From the NCBI GenBank assembly GCA_033980235.1, contig CM067080.1:3271501-3335500 (forward strand): DNA of 64,000 nt. Direction: 5' to 3'. The notes under the pieces are model-generated. The model was not told the origin of the DNA, searched no databases, and was given only the letters and a program-made list of their open reading frames with translations. The position numbers were made by a program, and so were the translations under genes. The DNA comes from Diadema setosum (Eukaryota > Echinodermata > Echinoidea > Diadematoida > Diadematidae). This document shows, in pieces, positions 23,324-34,649 of this stretch (position 1 is the stretch's first letter; every line of letters starts with the position of its first letter).

Positions 23324-23610
23324 AGGGACTGTACAGTACTGGTTTCTTTAGGTGGGGATTCATGTTTTGAACATTCCTAAGTGAGATAATGAGAAATCTC
23401 TCATGAAATACGAAAGAAAATGTAATTTTAAGGATTCAACGTTTATTTGATGAAAATTGGTTTACAAATGGCTGAGATATCCAAAAAAGTGACAATAATA
23501 AAATGCGTCAGGCCACGCCTTTTATTAGAATCTCTTTGTTTCACCTTGTTTTTTGATATCTCAGCCATTTCAAAGCCGATTTTCATCAATAAATTTTTGA
23601 TACCCCGAGA
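23324..23610. mobile_element. MITE, TTAA-AGGG family, copy B (truncated)
   Basis: The left end AGGGACTGTACAGTACTGGT and the internal blocks ATTTGATGAAAATTGGTTT and GGCTGAGATATCCAAAAAAG match the family. The right-hand arm stops after the ATCTCAGCCATTTCAAAGCC block and lacks the terminal ATCCCT, so the right end was lost. No TTAA pair remains. Confidence 0.8.
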
Positions 23611-23760
23611 GAAAAGCAACATTAACGAACATGTCTATCACGTAGCGGCCATCTGTGTATAACGGCCACTTTTTTTTTTCGTCCCTCTCTTCTAGCCGCT
23701 CTAGAAAGGTTTAACTCTATAAACTATTTACTATGAGGCTTTCTAACTGTTTGTGTACGT

Positions 23761-23788
23761 GCGCGCGCACACACACACACACACACGC
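23761..23788. repeat. CA/CG microsatellite
   Basis: GCGCGCG followed by (CA)n for about 25 bp. Confidence 0.9.
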
Positions 23789-24501
23789 ACGTTCATCATA
23801 AACAATATGAAAATCATTTGGTAGGATATCTAGCAAGTGCGATCTCCTTTTCCTAATCAAACGTTACCATTGTATTATTTTCAATTCAGCTTTTTTTTTC
23901 ATTGTGCCATGTGCACCTGTACAGTAAAGATCAACGAGAATTTAACAACGATACGACAGCATCCGTGATAACTAAACTTGTGACAGATATGAGCTTTTCG
24001 TTTTGAGTTCTCGTCAAAAAAGAAAACATAGGCCTATAGGCCTATAAGAAAGCAGCAAAACAATTTCAAAGGGAGACGTATGAGGCAACAACGTCATTCT
24101 GTACCTCATCTACTTTGCATTATAATGGTTCACAATAATGTCGCTGTTCCGTGAAACCCTTTGAAACTTGTGGAAGTCCCAAAACTTTCTTCTTCTTTTT
24201 TTTTTTCGTTCAACTGTTTTGTCCGATTTTAATGAAACTTTCAACCTTCTGTTTGCTTTGCTCTATTCTATCTATCAAACACCAACGTGAACATGGAACA
24301 GACACAGTCCTTGTGCATGATTAAAAGTCTGCTTTCACTATAACCAAAAGTACTTTAATGTAATTGCCTAAGATCGCTTGGAACTGTGCACAATATTGCG
24401 TGTGTTTATGATATAGTCAGTCATGCAATCCAATACGATGGAGGGAGTGAAGTGGTGGGGGAGAAGGAACTGTCGTTGTTAAAACCCGTTTAGGACGGTT
24501 T

Positions 24502-24572
24502 GATTTTGCTACAACACGCATTTCCCATAGACACCTGCCCGAGTATACTCGGGACTCGTCCTCAACGGGATG
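24502..24572 (+). repeat. Dispersed repeat segment, copy 1 (partner at 57622)
   Basis: About 70 bp match 57622-57690, sharing GCATTTCCCAT, GACACCTGC and CTCAA(C/T)GG in the same order and spacing. Type unknown. Confidence 0.6.
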
Positions 24573-25428
24573 CACCATCTGTCAGAGCTTTGTTTCAGTC
24601 TTCAAGAGCCTGGTTTTTGTTTTGTGCTTGTTTATCTTTTTCTAGCTTGCACTGTTTCCTTTTCTACCTTCATAACGTAGGGCCCCATTCGCAGCAAGCA
24701 GCACATCTGCAAGCAACAGTGTTTGCACCCTATGGTCCTGCTTTGAAATCAAACGAAGAGTCCATTCCAGGGGACCACAAATGAGGAATAAAACGCTTTT
24801 ATAGCAAGATGGCGCTCTTCAAAATCGAGAGCAATAATTCGTTGACTCGACGTTCTGTTGTCAGCTGCTGCTCATGCAATGCTATGCTGACGGTAACTAA
24901 CATTTTGTATGACCACATCGTACACCACCGTACCGCAGCATACAAACACCCGTGTAAAATCGTTGAGATGAACATACCATTGTGTGGCGACCAGTTCGAT
25001 AGTCCCTGAATATAAACTGCATGACTGTGTAGCTAATTTTCTTTCACCATCTGCCTCCAGTTTACTTCACGTATCGACTGAAGTGGCACGAACAGCTAGC
25101 CAGCCAGGAGTGGTATGATTGGCGTTCTAGCTTTGCAACCGATGCTGGTTGTGAGAACGGAAGGTATAATTTACTATTTAGGCCTAACGTCATGAACGTT
25201 AGATACAGTAACACTGTTACTAACACACAGTGCAGTGACCAGTGTATTGTCACTATTGATGTGATGTAGACTCTAACATTTAGACTCTTACTTATGCTAT
25301 GGCCCAGTGCTATGCAGAGACTAAATTTCATAATGAGAGCGTAGAATCTAATGCATTGAATGAATGTGTTTAACGTTAGAACTGCAGTAGACAGCATGAT
25401 CATGATGATGTACCAAGTGCAAGAGCTG

Positions 25429-25505
25429 AGTAGGGCCTAACTATACACAGCCCAGTCGCTGTACGTGTACAGCGACTGGGCTGTGTATAGTTAAGTAGGG
25501 CCTAA
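25429..25505. repeat. Perfect 27-bp-arm palindrome between 12-bp direct repeats
   Basis: Left arm 25438-25464 and right arm 25467-25493 are exact reverse complements around a 2-nt loop; the arms carry ACACAGCCCAGTCGCTG. AGTAGGGCCTAA occurs at 25429-25440 and 25494-25505 in direct orientation. Either a tiny palindromic element inserted with a 12-bp duplication, or a replication fold-back and return event made it. Confidence 0.9.
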
Positions 25506-26107
25506 ACTTTACATAGGTCCTACATTTTTGTTGCACATGATCAATATGATCAGTGATGATAAACATGATAAAGGGGCTCTAACGTTAGTATTGTAGTAAG
25601 GAGTAAGGTAAAATTTTGTGGTCTTGTAATGTTAGAAGTTACTTCTAACAATATAACATGTCTAATGAAGTTCTATAATTATCTTGTCTCGTATGTATGG
25701 CCATGGTATGTATGGTTGGACTTGACCAAAAGATCGGTCTGTATCTGGTCGTCGGGGAAATGTTCCGCGGAGACTGCGTCTGGCTTCACGGATCCCCTCG
25801 GAGGAGAGCGATAACGTCAAAAAAATAAAAGACTCCTCCGGACAGACGGATCTTTCTGTCTATGGTTGGACCTAAATGTTTAATGTTACTCATCGACTTT
25901 ATTTGTAACCACTATTTCACTGAAAATATTCAACAGATTTGATTTACCTCAATTTCATCTCACTTTGGGAGAAAATACCGCAGATCCTTACCCCATGCTC
26001 AGATTGTTGCTCCATATCCTACGCACGTTAATCTCGGTGATAAACACATGGGAGGTTTTTTTCATGTGCCCGTGGTAGCTCATTTTTAAAACCGACCGCC
26101 CATTTTC
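25506..26107. other. Non-coding, possible small insertion
   Basis: TATGGTTGGAC appears at about 25704 and 25863, bracketing a more GC-rich segment with ATCGGTCTGT and ACGGATCTTTCTGTC blocks. This may be an unclassified insertion. No gene is visible. Confidence 0.3.
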
Positions 26108-26300
26108 CCATTGAAAAGAATGTAAGTTAACCGACAAGTATGTCTAATTCCGCGAAAAACTTCTCATTTATAATAATGACATTGGCTGGGTCAGTTACTG
26201 GGTCAGTTACTGACCCAGCCAATATCATTATTATAAATGAGAAGTTTTTCGTGGAATTTAATGTATTTCTACTTGTCGGTCAAGTAAATCCAGTGAATGG
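26108..26300. mobile_element. Foldback MITE with 50-bp near-perfect core arms
   Basis: Core arms 26146-26195 and 26209-26258 are reverse complements with two mismatches over 50 bp (core ACTTCTCATTTATAATAATG). Weaker pairing continues outward through CCGACAAGTA and CCCATT to about 26108 and 26300. The centre contains a direct repeat of GGGTCAGTTACT. No coding capacity; target duplication not clear. Confidence 0.8.
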
Positions 26301-27367
26301 GCAAATACGTGTTAACAATAATTACCTGTATTACTAATGAGGATTTTCTTCAATTCTTTTTCCTCCTGTTTCCTCAGGTTATTTACCTGTAGACCCCTAA
26401 TTTTTCTGGATTTGTATGAAATATCATGTTCGAATGTTCCTGTGCTGCGTATTGTGCCCCGTCCCACGAGTACAAAATGTATTTTTTATTTATATGCGAG
26501 AAAGCAATTTTGCAAGGGTGGTTGATCTAAAAATAGGTGGTCAATGAGTAGTAGACTTATTATACTACCGGTTTGTTCCTAACAAAAATTCTGTGGTTGC
26601 ATGCCTTCCCAACGCTGTTCAAAGGCAATGTAACGTTATTAAACAATAGACCTAATATAATTTCTATATTACACTGTATATCTATGCCTATGGTTAGACT
26701 AGGACCTACCATATAGAGTCTACTGAGCTGGGTTCAGTGGAACATGACCATGATGACATGTCGGGCAGTCTGTAGTAATGCCAGGGTGCGTGCATACTGT
26801 ATGTGCTTGTTAGTATGACATCACAAAAGAAATTTGCTAAAGCTGTCATCCCCCTCAGCTGAATCATGAGCCGAACTGTGATCCGACCACTGACTACAGT
26901 GAAGCGGACTTCTTCGGACTCGGGGAAGTGGGCCAAATATGTTGTGATGCCTCATGGTCCATAACTTTTCACAAAGGCAGACATGTCAAAGATAAGAATA
27001 TCTCGGTTGTAGAATTGAAAAAAGAAAAACAATTGAGGAAATGTAGAGCCTCTAGAGGACATTGAAGAATTTAAGAGTTTAGTTAGAGAGTGTTTTTGAA
27101 TTATTATTCACTTGCTGAAATACTGTCTATGATAGTTTAATTTCTGACATTCCAACTGCTCGTTGGGAAAGATATTTACAGCCTACAGCTATCAGAAAAC
27201 AGTAAGAAATCACCCATAGAAGAAGAAGTATAAAACCTTATCAGTCATTTTCTTTTTTTCCTTTTTATAGCCACATACATGTACACACAGCTTCCATGGG
27301 GATGCTGTGGGGGTCACATCCTCATTTATTGTAATTAATGTTCTGTCTAACTACTGTACCTCCTGTA
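26301..27367. other. Non-coding, nothing recognised
   Basis: AT-rich sequence; no gene or readable transposon ends. Confidence 0.35.
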
Positions 27368-27371
27368 TTGA

Positions 27372-27947
27372 AGCAAACCAAAACCCAAATATAAATGTGG
27401 ATTGAGTAAAAGCAGTAAGTAGAACAATTCAGTGAAAGTTTGAGGAAGATCAGACAATCAATGTAAAAGTATTGAATTTTTTAAGTTTCAGTAATGCCAT
27501 AGCTTGTTAAGGAGACTACTACAGTTCATGACTTGATTACCTGGTATGGACAACAGTTACCATAGAAAATATCAAGACAATTCAATAGGGATCTTCACTT
27601 TTTTAGCATAATGAAAGAGCACTTGACTTCGTTTGTACCTCTTTCAGAAATCTGTCACCCATAAAATAATATGTTAGTGACAAATTAATGGAATGTGTAC
27701 CTTTCGTGAAAAATGAAATTTGCGGAATTCTCACTATATTTCCTTTGTATTGTTGTCTGTAATGATGTCATGAGCTGCAATCTTCTTATCCAGTTTTGAA
27801 GGCACCAAAACTGTAAAAATTTGTAAAGTTTTAAATTGATTGTCCACTTTTCCTTCAAACTTATTTTTCTCACTCTGATACATAATGTGTTCTACTAATA
27901 TGGCTGCTTTCACTCAATCCACGTTCATATTTGGGCTCTGGTTTCCT
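27372..27947. mobile_element. MITE, TTAA-AGGA family, diverged copy
   Basis: A 576-bp foldback element. Left arm AGCAAACCAAAACCCAAATA pairs with the right-hand complement of AGGAAACCAGAGCCCAAATA. Flanks are TTGA (27368-27371, mutated) and TTAA (27948-27951). The subterminal block GTAGAACA then TCAGTGAAAGTTTGAGGA is shared with the element at 50762-51329, so the two are one family with different ends. Confidence 0.8.
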
Positions 27948-27971
27948 TTAACATGCCAGGTAGACAACTGA

Positions 27972-28513
27972 TACCCCGTTTATACTAAGGAAAAAGTGGG
28001 TTCTGAAACCCCCTGTAGCCGCTTCGAGCAGGCTTTCAGCTCAGTATAAACAGACAGAATTCAGAAAAGGCGATCCGGTCGGGTCGGGTACGGTCGGGTT
28101 CTGAAACCTCCTACGGGGGGAGGTTTCAGAACCCGCTATAGCAGGCTCGAGGAGGCTCGACAGCAGTATAAATGCTAGGGGGTTCGAAAAGCCGCTTTTT
28201 TGCCGACCCGGATGTTATCACTGGAGGTCATCGCGCGTTCATGATGTAAACAAGCAACTGCACCGGATCGCGAACCCACGTTGTTATAAATTCGCGCTCA
28301 GCAGTCACGCGCGAAAGTGATGCCACGAAAGCGCGCGCCGGTTTTCGGAGGGGAATTCGGTTACCATAGGAATGGAAGCCGTGACCCTGCTAAGACCCGC
28401 TCGGGCCTGCTTTCGCTCGCGCAGTATAAACAGACGAGAGTCCACTTTTTCGTAGCGGGTTTTCGAACCTCCTCGAGGCGGCTCGAAAACCTGCTCGCAG
28501 TATAAACGGGGTA
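27972..28513. mobile_element. Non-autonomous DNA transposon with TACCCCGTTTATAC ends
   Basis: A 542-bp element whose ends TACCCCGTTTATACT and AGTATAAACGGGGTA are inverted repeats; TGA flanks both sides (27969-27971, 28514-28516). Inside, AGTATAAAC-type words recur (about 28043, 28165 and 28424). There is a strong internal hairpin at about 28099-28137 (GGGTTCTGAAACCTCC and its complement), and GC is high. No transposase is encoded. A 3-bp duplication is seen; superfamily unknown. Confidence 0.85.
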
Positions 28514-30190
28514 TGAGTCATGTTCCCATCCCTTGTTGACTAAATCCCATGGGTGAAACAAATTTGGCCTGGGCTTGGTCTATCTTGATTTCCGCTCCTC
28601 CTCTTGTAGCTGGATAAACTTGTCAGATGTGCTCACTGATACATAAAGTGGCAGGAATTATGGAAAGTTTTGATTTGTTCTGTTCTAAACCGCTTGGTCG
28701 ACTACCAAGGGGCAGATTGGAGTTCAAAGCTTGAACCCCCCCCCCCTCCTTCCACCTCTGATGACTGATTAAAGATGATTCAGATTGATCTGGATATGTC
28801 CTGATGTGTTAAGGACTCCTAAAAATACACCCATTATGTCTTAAAGGTACTGGTTACCATCCGGAGCAGTGATTCAAAAAATGTTCAAGATATCATATTT
28901 CGATGCATGGATATGGGTAGGTCCGTTGTATCACATATTCTTACCATGTAAAAATTTTGGAACAAAGCCTAAGATATAAGGAGATATCACTATATTTCTC
29001 ACTAAACCATAACTGTAGACGGTTTAGTCTTGAAACATTTTTATTATAACTATTATTCACATTTCGTATATTTGACAATCAATACTTAACATTGATTCTA
29101 CTGATTCAAATTTTCACATTGGTTGTTTCTATCCCTAACTCACATTTTAAAATTATTTTGAAGCACTGAATCTGGGTTTTGTGAATAAAAACAAACTTTT
29201 ATGATACACATGGACATAAGTTGGTTGAATTTGCTCAGGACCGCTGTGTGCTGTGATTTACTGTATTAGTATCTTACTGTCAGTATCTTACTTACATGTA
29301 TTAGGTTTGCCAATGAAAACAACAACACTATGCAGGAAATGCATGTGATACCAAAATTTTACCCTGGAGGTAATTCAGTGATTAAAAGTGAATGCAAAAA
29401 ACAAACCAAACAAACAAACCAAAAACAGTGCTTTAGTCAACTTTATTCAATAATTGAAGCTTGCATGGAAGATCTGTCTATTTATATCTGATAAAGTGTT
29501 TGTGGCAAGTTCTGTTGTACGTAGTGGACACCGTTTGGTCTGGCCAGGGGGGTGAGACGGATTAAAGGTTTAATGCAAGTATCTTGCTGTGATTAAGGGG
29601 ATCAAAGTTTCATTTCAGATTTGCTATCGGCCGGAATTCTGTAATACCATTGGCAATAGGTTTGTGTACCATTTGAAGTTTTTACTTACATGTACGTACA
29701 GTAGTAGAAAATCTGAGGGCCGGCCCAAATTGCGGTACTCGGTGGCGTTTACACCAAGAATTTGGGCTGGCCTGTATATAAATATTCTGACGGTAGTGGC
29801 GCTCTGCATGTGAATAATGATTTCATTGGATCGCGCCCGCAGGAAATGTGTATTGTGTACGTATGCAATTCTGTGAACTGAATACCTGGGGATGTACACG
29901 ATAATGACTATTTTGTCCGACACAGAGCATGGATTTTGGGATAATTCAAATCACAAATAACGTCACATCACTGCCACTACCCAACAAAATCAATTTCACA
30001 GTTTCTCAACATCCTTACCTATGCACCAATTTTCTGGAGTGAGGAAAAAAAAATTACAGAGATGAAACATTGTGAGACATTGCAGGACAGAATTCTCCGC
30101 TCCTTCAAGACAAGACAAGACAAGACAGCATGCACGATATAAGCACTCATAACATTACGCAATTACGTCACGATCGCTGCAGAAAGGAAG
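28514..30190. other. Non-coding; fragment of GGCCGGCCC repeat at 29714-29778
   Basis: No gene is supported. At 29714-29778, GGCCGGCCCAAATTGCGGTA and GGCGTTTACACCAAGAATTT resemble the tandem repeat at 30213-30440. A TTAAAGGTACTGGTTACCAT sequence at about 28840 looks like the left end of another TTAA element whose right end I could not find. Confidence 0.4.
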
Positions 30191-30195
30191 CGAGA

Positions 30196-30492
30196 CTCGC
30201 ATTTGGTACCGCATTTGGGCCAGCGTGCGTTTACACCGAGAATAGGTCGGCCCAGGGCCAGCCCGAGACAACCTCCGGAGCTTGTCCAAATGCGGGTCCA
30301 AATTTGGTACCGCATGTGGGCCAGCGTGCGTTTACACCGAGAATAGGTCGGCCCAGGGCCGGCCCAAGACAACCTCCGGAGCTTGTCCAAATGCGGGTCC
30401 AAATTTGGTACCGCATTTGGGCCAGTGTGCGTTTACACCAACTTTTAGGCCGGCCTTGGGCCGGCCTAAAAGTCGGTGTAAACGGGCTCTTA
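30196..30492. repeat. 101-bp tandem repeat plus terminal palindrome (GGCCGGCCC type)
   Basis: A unit beginning ATTTGGGCCAGCGTGCG starts at 30213, 30314 and 30415, an exact 101-bp period; the first two units are nearly identical. The third breaks off into a palindrome: 30431-30455 pairs with 30459-30483 (25-bp arms, one mismatch, core TTTTAGGCCGGCC). The outer words CGTTTACACC and GGTGTAAACG resemble the CCCGTTTATAC ends of the element at 27972. CpG-rich. Confidence 0.85.
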
Positions 30493-30815
30493 GAGTCTAG
30501 GGACATATGTGATAAAGTACTACCAATTTCATAGTAAATCTGATGTACATTTACTATTTTTTACATTTTTTTACATTTACTTTTTTTTGCATTTTTGCGA
30601 TATGTATTGTGACACACCTTTTGTGCTGGATGCTGTAGATTTGTTTTTTTTTGTTTTTTTTTTTTGCTTTGTTTTTTTTTTTCATTTCCTTGTCATCTTA
30701 CCCTTCTTTTGGGAGATCAAATTTATTTGTTTGAATGTTTTCAGTATTGTACTGAATTAGAATACATAGGGGCCTACGTGTAGTAGGCCATGATATCAAC
30801 ATCCCATCCATTATA
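30493..30815. other. T-rich non-coding stretch
   Basis: Long poly(T) blocks at 30580-30680 and no gene. Confidence 0.5.
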
Positions 30816-30951
30816 CAGGGGCCACGGAAGCGGGGGGGCTGGGGGGGCTGCACCCCCCCCCCCACACTTTTGGTTCGTCAAAAAAAAAAAAAAAAAAATT
30901 AAAAAAATCGAAAAAAATCACAACACTCATGAATACGTTCCGCGGCCCCTG
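30816..30951. mobile_element. hAT-like MITE, 5-bp target duplication TTATA
   Basis: A 136-bp element with ends CAGGGGCCACGGAA and GTTCCGCGGCCCCTG. TTATA flanks both sides (30811-30815, 30952-30956). The interior is poly(G), poly(C) and poly(A), as in the element at 19931-20099, which also has a 5-bp duplication. The pair defines a small family. Confidence 0.87.
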
Positions 30952-30956
30952 TTATA

Positions 30957-31427
30957 GACGACACCCAATGAAATTCGGAATAACACACCACCCCACAAAA
31001 CACCATTAGTCATGGCTAGAGTGTGTAAACTCCCTGCCCAGCTTGATAGTGACACTCCCATGCCTCTTTTATTTGTAATTTATTGTAGTTCAAGGTTTAC
31101 TTCTTTATTTTTCATTGCTGAAACAAACTACTAAAATTGACATGTTTTAATAGTTATTCACTATACATTGATACCAAATTGTGAGTGTAGGTGGTAATCA
31201 TGATATCAGCTAACCATCTCTTTTTTTTTTTGCGGGGGGGGGGGGGGGGGGGCTAAGAACCTATTTAACTTGTCTGACTCATGTATGGTCCTAACTAGGG
31301 CAAGTTCTAAAGTCACAATCACTTTTCACTTTTGGTGACTAACATGTGATGCGTTGCAAATCCATAGCACTCTCATATTGTTAGATTATGATTCATTGTA
31401 TTCTGTAATTGTATGTTTGAATTCCCT
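30957..31427. other. Non-coding with a long G-run
   Basis: A T-run followed by an uninterrupted G-run of about 18 near 31235-31252; no gene. Confidence 0.4.
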
Positions 31428-31433
31428 CTGTGA

Positions 31434-31949
31434 CAGGGCTGCCAACTCTCACGCATTGAGCGTGAGACTCATGCAATTCAACCAATTTTGACTGTCTCAC
31501 TCTGATAAACGAAATCTCACGCTAAACCCCCAAAATGGAATGTACATGACTACAAAAATAAATATATATCTCTAAATTCTCTGATATTCCGAATATATAT
31601 CTCTAAATTCTCTGATATTCCGAATATCGATCGATATATGCCCAAGCCCAAAATTTCGAGATTTTCCTGCGCGGGTGTAAAGCTTAACCAATAATAATCG
31701 TTTTCATTCGCGCTGGAAAGACGAGCTATTGGATTACGATTGGTTTCTACCTATACCGCGTGAGCGTAGCTTGTACTTTTGGCAAATTACAGTACATATA
31801 TGGCTATGACGTGTGCTTTACATCGCTTTACATACACTGACTGTGTACGTAGTACGGCCGCACAGCAGGCCGCCAGGCGCTAGCCAGGAGGTCGCTCCGC
31901 TCCCTCGCAGTGTCTCACGCCAAACTCTCACTCAAGGTTGGCAGCCCTG
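31434..31949. mobile_element. hAT-like non-autonomous transposon, 6-bp duplication CTGTGA
   Basis: A 516-bp element. The ends CAGGGCTGCCAACTCTCACG and GTTGGCAGCCCTG are inverted repeats, and further inside GCGTGAGACTC pairs with GTCTCACGC. CTGTGA flanks both sides exactly (31428-31433, 31950-31955). It contains a tandem duplication of about 31 bp (ATCTCTAAATTCTCTGATAT) near 31566-31626. CAGGGCTGCCAAC-type ends are typical of hAT-group elements; no transposase is present. Confidence 0.88.
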
Positions 31950-31955
31950 CTGTGA

Positions 31956-33435
31956 TGGTATTTCAGCCAATAATGTGAACATTGAGTAGATCATGTTGAG
32001 TGCATGAAGCCATTTGAATGTCACTTGTGGGCATGTTACACTGTAAAAGCCTTCCAGAATGTGGGCTAAGTATGGGATTTTGCCATTAGCTCAGTTATGG
32101 TTGAAGAGCTATGTATAGTGTGTACATTCCTGTTCAGCAAACTGAACTGCATGTGATATGTGGGCGCAAATGTTTACAGCCCAGGCATTAAGAGAATGCA
32201 GAAACACAATTTTGATCTTTTTCAGTTCATTGAGTACCACCGTTTGTACCAAACAATGAGTTTTCATGTTTAAAAAACAAAAAACAAACAAAAAAAAAAC
32301 AAGGGGAAAATAATACTGCTTTTGTTTCATTTTCTGTTTGAAATTTTACCAAATGATAGATAAGAATCAGTGGAATGTGATATTCTAAAGAGAAGATGCA
32401 TTTGATTGTGGGGGGGGGGGGGGGTGTGGGGGATAATTTGTTTAGACTGGGCATGGAAGAATTCTTGAGTGTAATTGGACCAAAATGGGTGCAGTCCTAG
32501 GTACACTGTATGTGTGCCAATTTCCCACACATTCTATTGAAGAGGGGTTTATCCTCCATGACTCAATTATAATCTCAACTGCCCTTTTAACTGTAGCAAT
32601 GAAGCAACACTAATACCCTGCTGGTATGGCAAATAAATGGGGAAAAATGCTTTTGTCATTTATTTCCGTAGGAATGATGGGTAGGGCTGCAGGAAAGAAA
32701 ATAGAAATACTATTTGGAGTGCCAGTCATTTATCATTGCTGATGACACTTGGTACACATGATTTGTAGCATCCTTGGGTTTACCTTCATTTGTTTGTTTG
32801 TTTGTTTGTTTGTTTGTTTGTTTGTTTGTTTTTTTGGGGGGTGGGGGGCAATCCCTTGACCCAACTAGGAGCAGAGTAGACCAGAGACCCCCTCCCTCCC
32901 CCCCCCCCCCCTCACTCAAGTTTTTAGCCCATCCCCATTGATCAAACATTGTGCAGCCACTGTTGCACAATGGAATGTAATTTTACGATGATTTCTTTCC
33001 TTGTTTGTATGCAACATGCACAAAGTGAATTTGTACATCAGTTATTACTACTATGTACAGTGTTTAGCTTGTCTAGGCCAGCTTCAACCATCGATATTCA
33101 CATGCTGTATTCTCTCTGTTGATGGGAGGGTGAAGTTACAAGACCCTTTGGTAGTAGTTTAGCTCATATCCCCATCAGAGCCAAAAATAAATACTCAGAT
33201 TGTAAAACAATAGAATACTAATAGAAAGTGATATTTTGAAGTATGGGTTCTTATAGAGCATGAATGTGATTTTGTATAAAAAAAGGCACAAGCCCTGCTT
33301 GAAACTTGCATCTTCACAGAGAGTAGTCAGGCTGGTAGAACTTTATAAATAATCAAGGAGCTTGTTTTATGTAGTACAGGAGCCATTTAACATTTCTTGG
33401 GAGAAGGGGGAAGGTCCATTGATCTTGATAATTAT
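31956..33435. other. Non-coding; TTTG microsatellite and homopolymers
   Basis: Holds a G-run at 32410-32423, a (TTTG)n microsatellite at 32788-32832, and a C-run at 32899-32911. No gene is supported. Confidence 0.45.
32788..32832. repeat. TTTG microsatellite
   Basis: About eleven uninterrupted TTTG units. Confidence 0.95.
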
Positions 33436-33830
33436 ACAGAATGTCCCCCAAAAATTACCATCGGATTTCTGCATTGATAATTTTCAGTATGATTAAACTG
33501 CCTGAATGCTATTTCAAAGGTCTAAATATATATCACCTTCCCAATATTTTGCAGAAAACCCCATTCAATTTGGTTGAGTGGTCACAGAAATGTGGATCAT
33601 TGTATTCAAAAAGCATGTCATGGGTCTGTTTCTTCCAAGTTTAGCACTTGGATGCTCATGGAACTGCATATCAATGTGTGAACACAACGGACAGAATGTG
33701 GAGGGAAGGGATTCCTGACATGCTCTGTAAAGATCCTCATTTCTCTTTGACCACTGAAGCAAATCGATTGGGGTTTTCTGTAAGATGTGGGTAATGAGTT
33801 ATAGTTCCATACCCAGAAATTGTATTTGGA
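33436..33830 (+). repeat. Interspersed repeat, copy 2 (partner at 10321)
   Basis: Matches 10321-10765 from near TGTCCCCCAAAAA to the GATTGATG block with scattered substitutions and small indels. Shared words include CAGAAAACCCCAT and CCAAGTTTAGCACTTGGATG. No terminal inverted repeats or conserved frame are seen; element class unknown. Confidence 0.75.
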
Positions 33831-34263
33831 TTGATGTACTGATGTATTTTATAAATAATGATAATACAGGGTATTTATATTTTGAAAGTAAGTCGTTGCG
33901 GATGGTCCCGTTGTAATATTTTTTGACATACAGTACAAAATGTCGCAATTTACTGCCTATTTCATTGCATACTACCATCATTTGGAAGATGTAAAATAAA
34001 TGGTAATGTAATGTAATGATTAAAGTTTGGAATTAGAAATCATTGTTGACATCAGACTTTTTTTGTGTCTAGCTGCAAACTTTTGCTCCTGTCGACCTCC
34101 ATGAAGTGTTGAGGTATTAGAGAATTCCTGGAGATTAGATTAGTCTCTTTGCAGAAGATCTTTCTGAGAGTTGTTTTGTTTGTGCGTGTGTTGTGCTCTT
34201 CCTCGCAATACATTAATTTGGTAATAACCCAAAGAATGCGGCCAAATTCCATGTGCCAGTGAG
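33831..34263. other. Non-coding, nothing recognised
   Basis: AT-rich. It includes an AATGTAATGTAATG short repeat near 34000. Confidence 0.35.
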
Positions 34264-34267
34264 TTAA

Positions 34268-34645
34268 AGGGATGGTACAGTATTGGTGGAGATGAGAATT
34301 GGGCTTTTAACTTTTTGCGATATACCAAGAAAGTATAAGTACAGAGCATACCATTTTAGAAGAGGAATTCAAAGTTTGATGAAAATTGGGTTTGGAATGA
34401 CTGAAACATCCAAAAACAAAGTAAAACAAAGCGATCGTAATTAAAGGTTGGTCCCACACTTTTAGAATTGCCCTATTTTGGATATCTCAGCCATTTCATT
34501 TAAACCAATTTTTATCAAATAAACGTTGAATTCCTCATGGAATGGTAAATATGCTCTTTAATATTTCATAAGAGGTTTCTCATTATCTCACCAAAAAATT
34601 TTAGAAAACCTGAAATTAGGTCTCAACCAAAACTATACGATCCCT
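34268..34645. mobile_element. MITE, TTAA-AGGG family, copy C
   Basis: A 378-bp foldback element flanked by TTAA (34264-34267 and 34646-34649). Ends AGGGATGGTACAGTATTGGT and CCAAAACTATACGATCCCT. This is one of the best-preserved copies and resembles 40569-40952 closely. Confidence 0.9.
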
Positions 34646-34649
34646 TTAA

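Larger units (their letters stand above)
23611..25428. other. Intergenic, no gene recognised
   Basis: Contains a CA microsatellite at 23761-23788, the short palindrome AGGCCTATAGGCCTATA near 24032, and at 24502-24572 one copy of a dispersed segment also found at 57622-57690. Short open frames are not protein-like. Confidence 0.4.
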
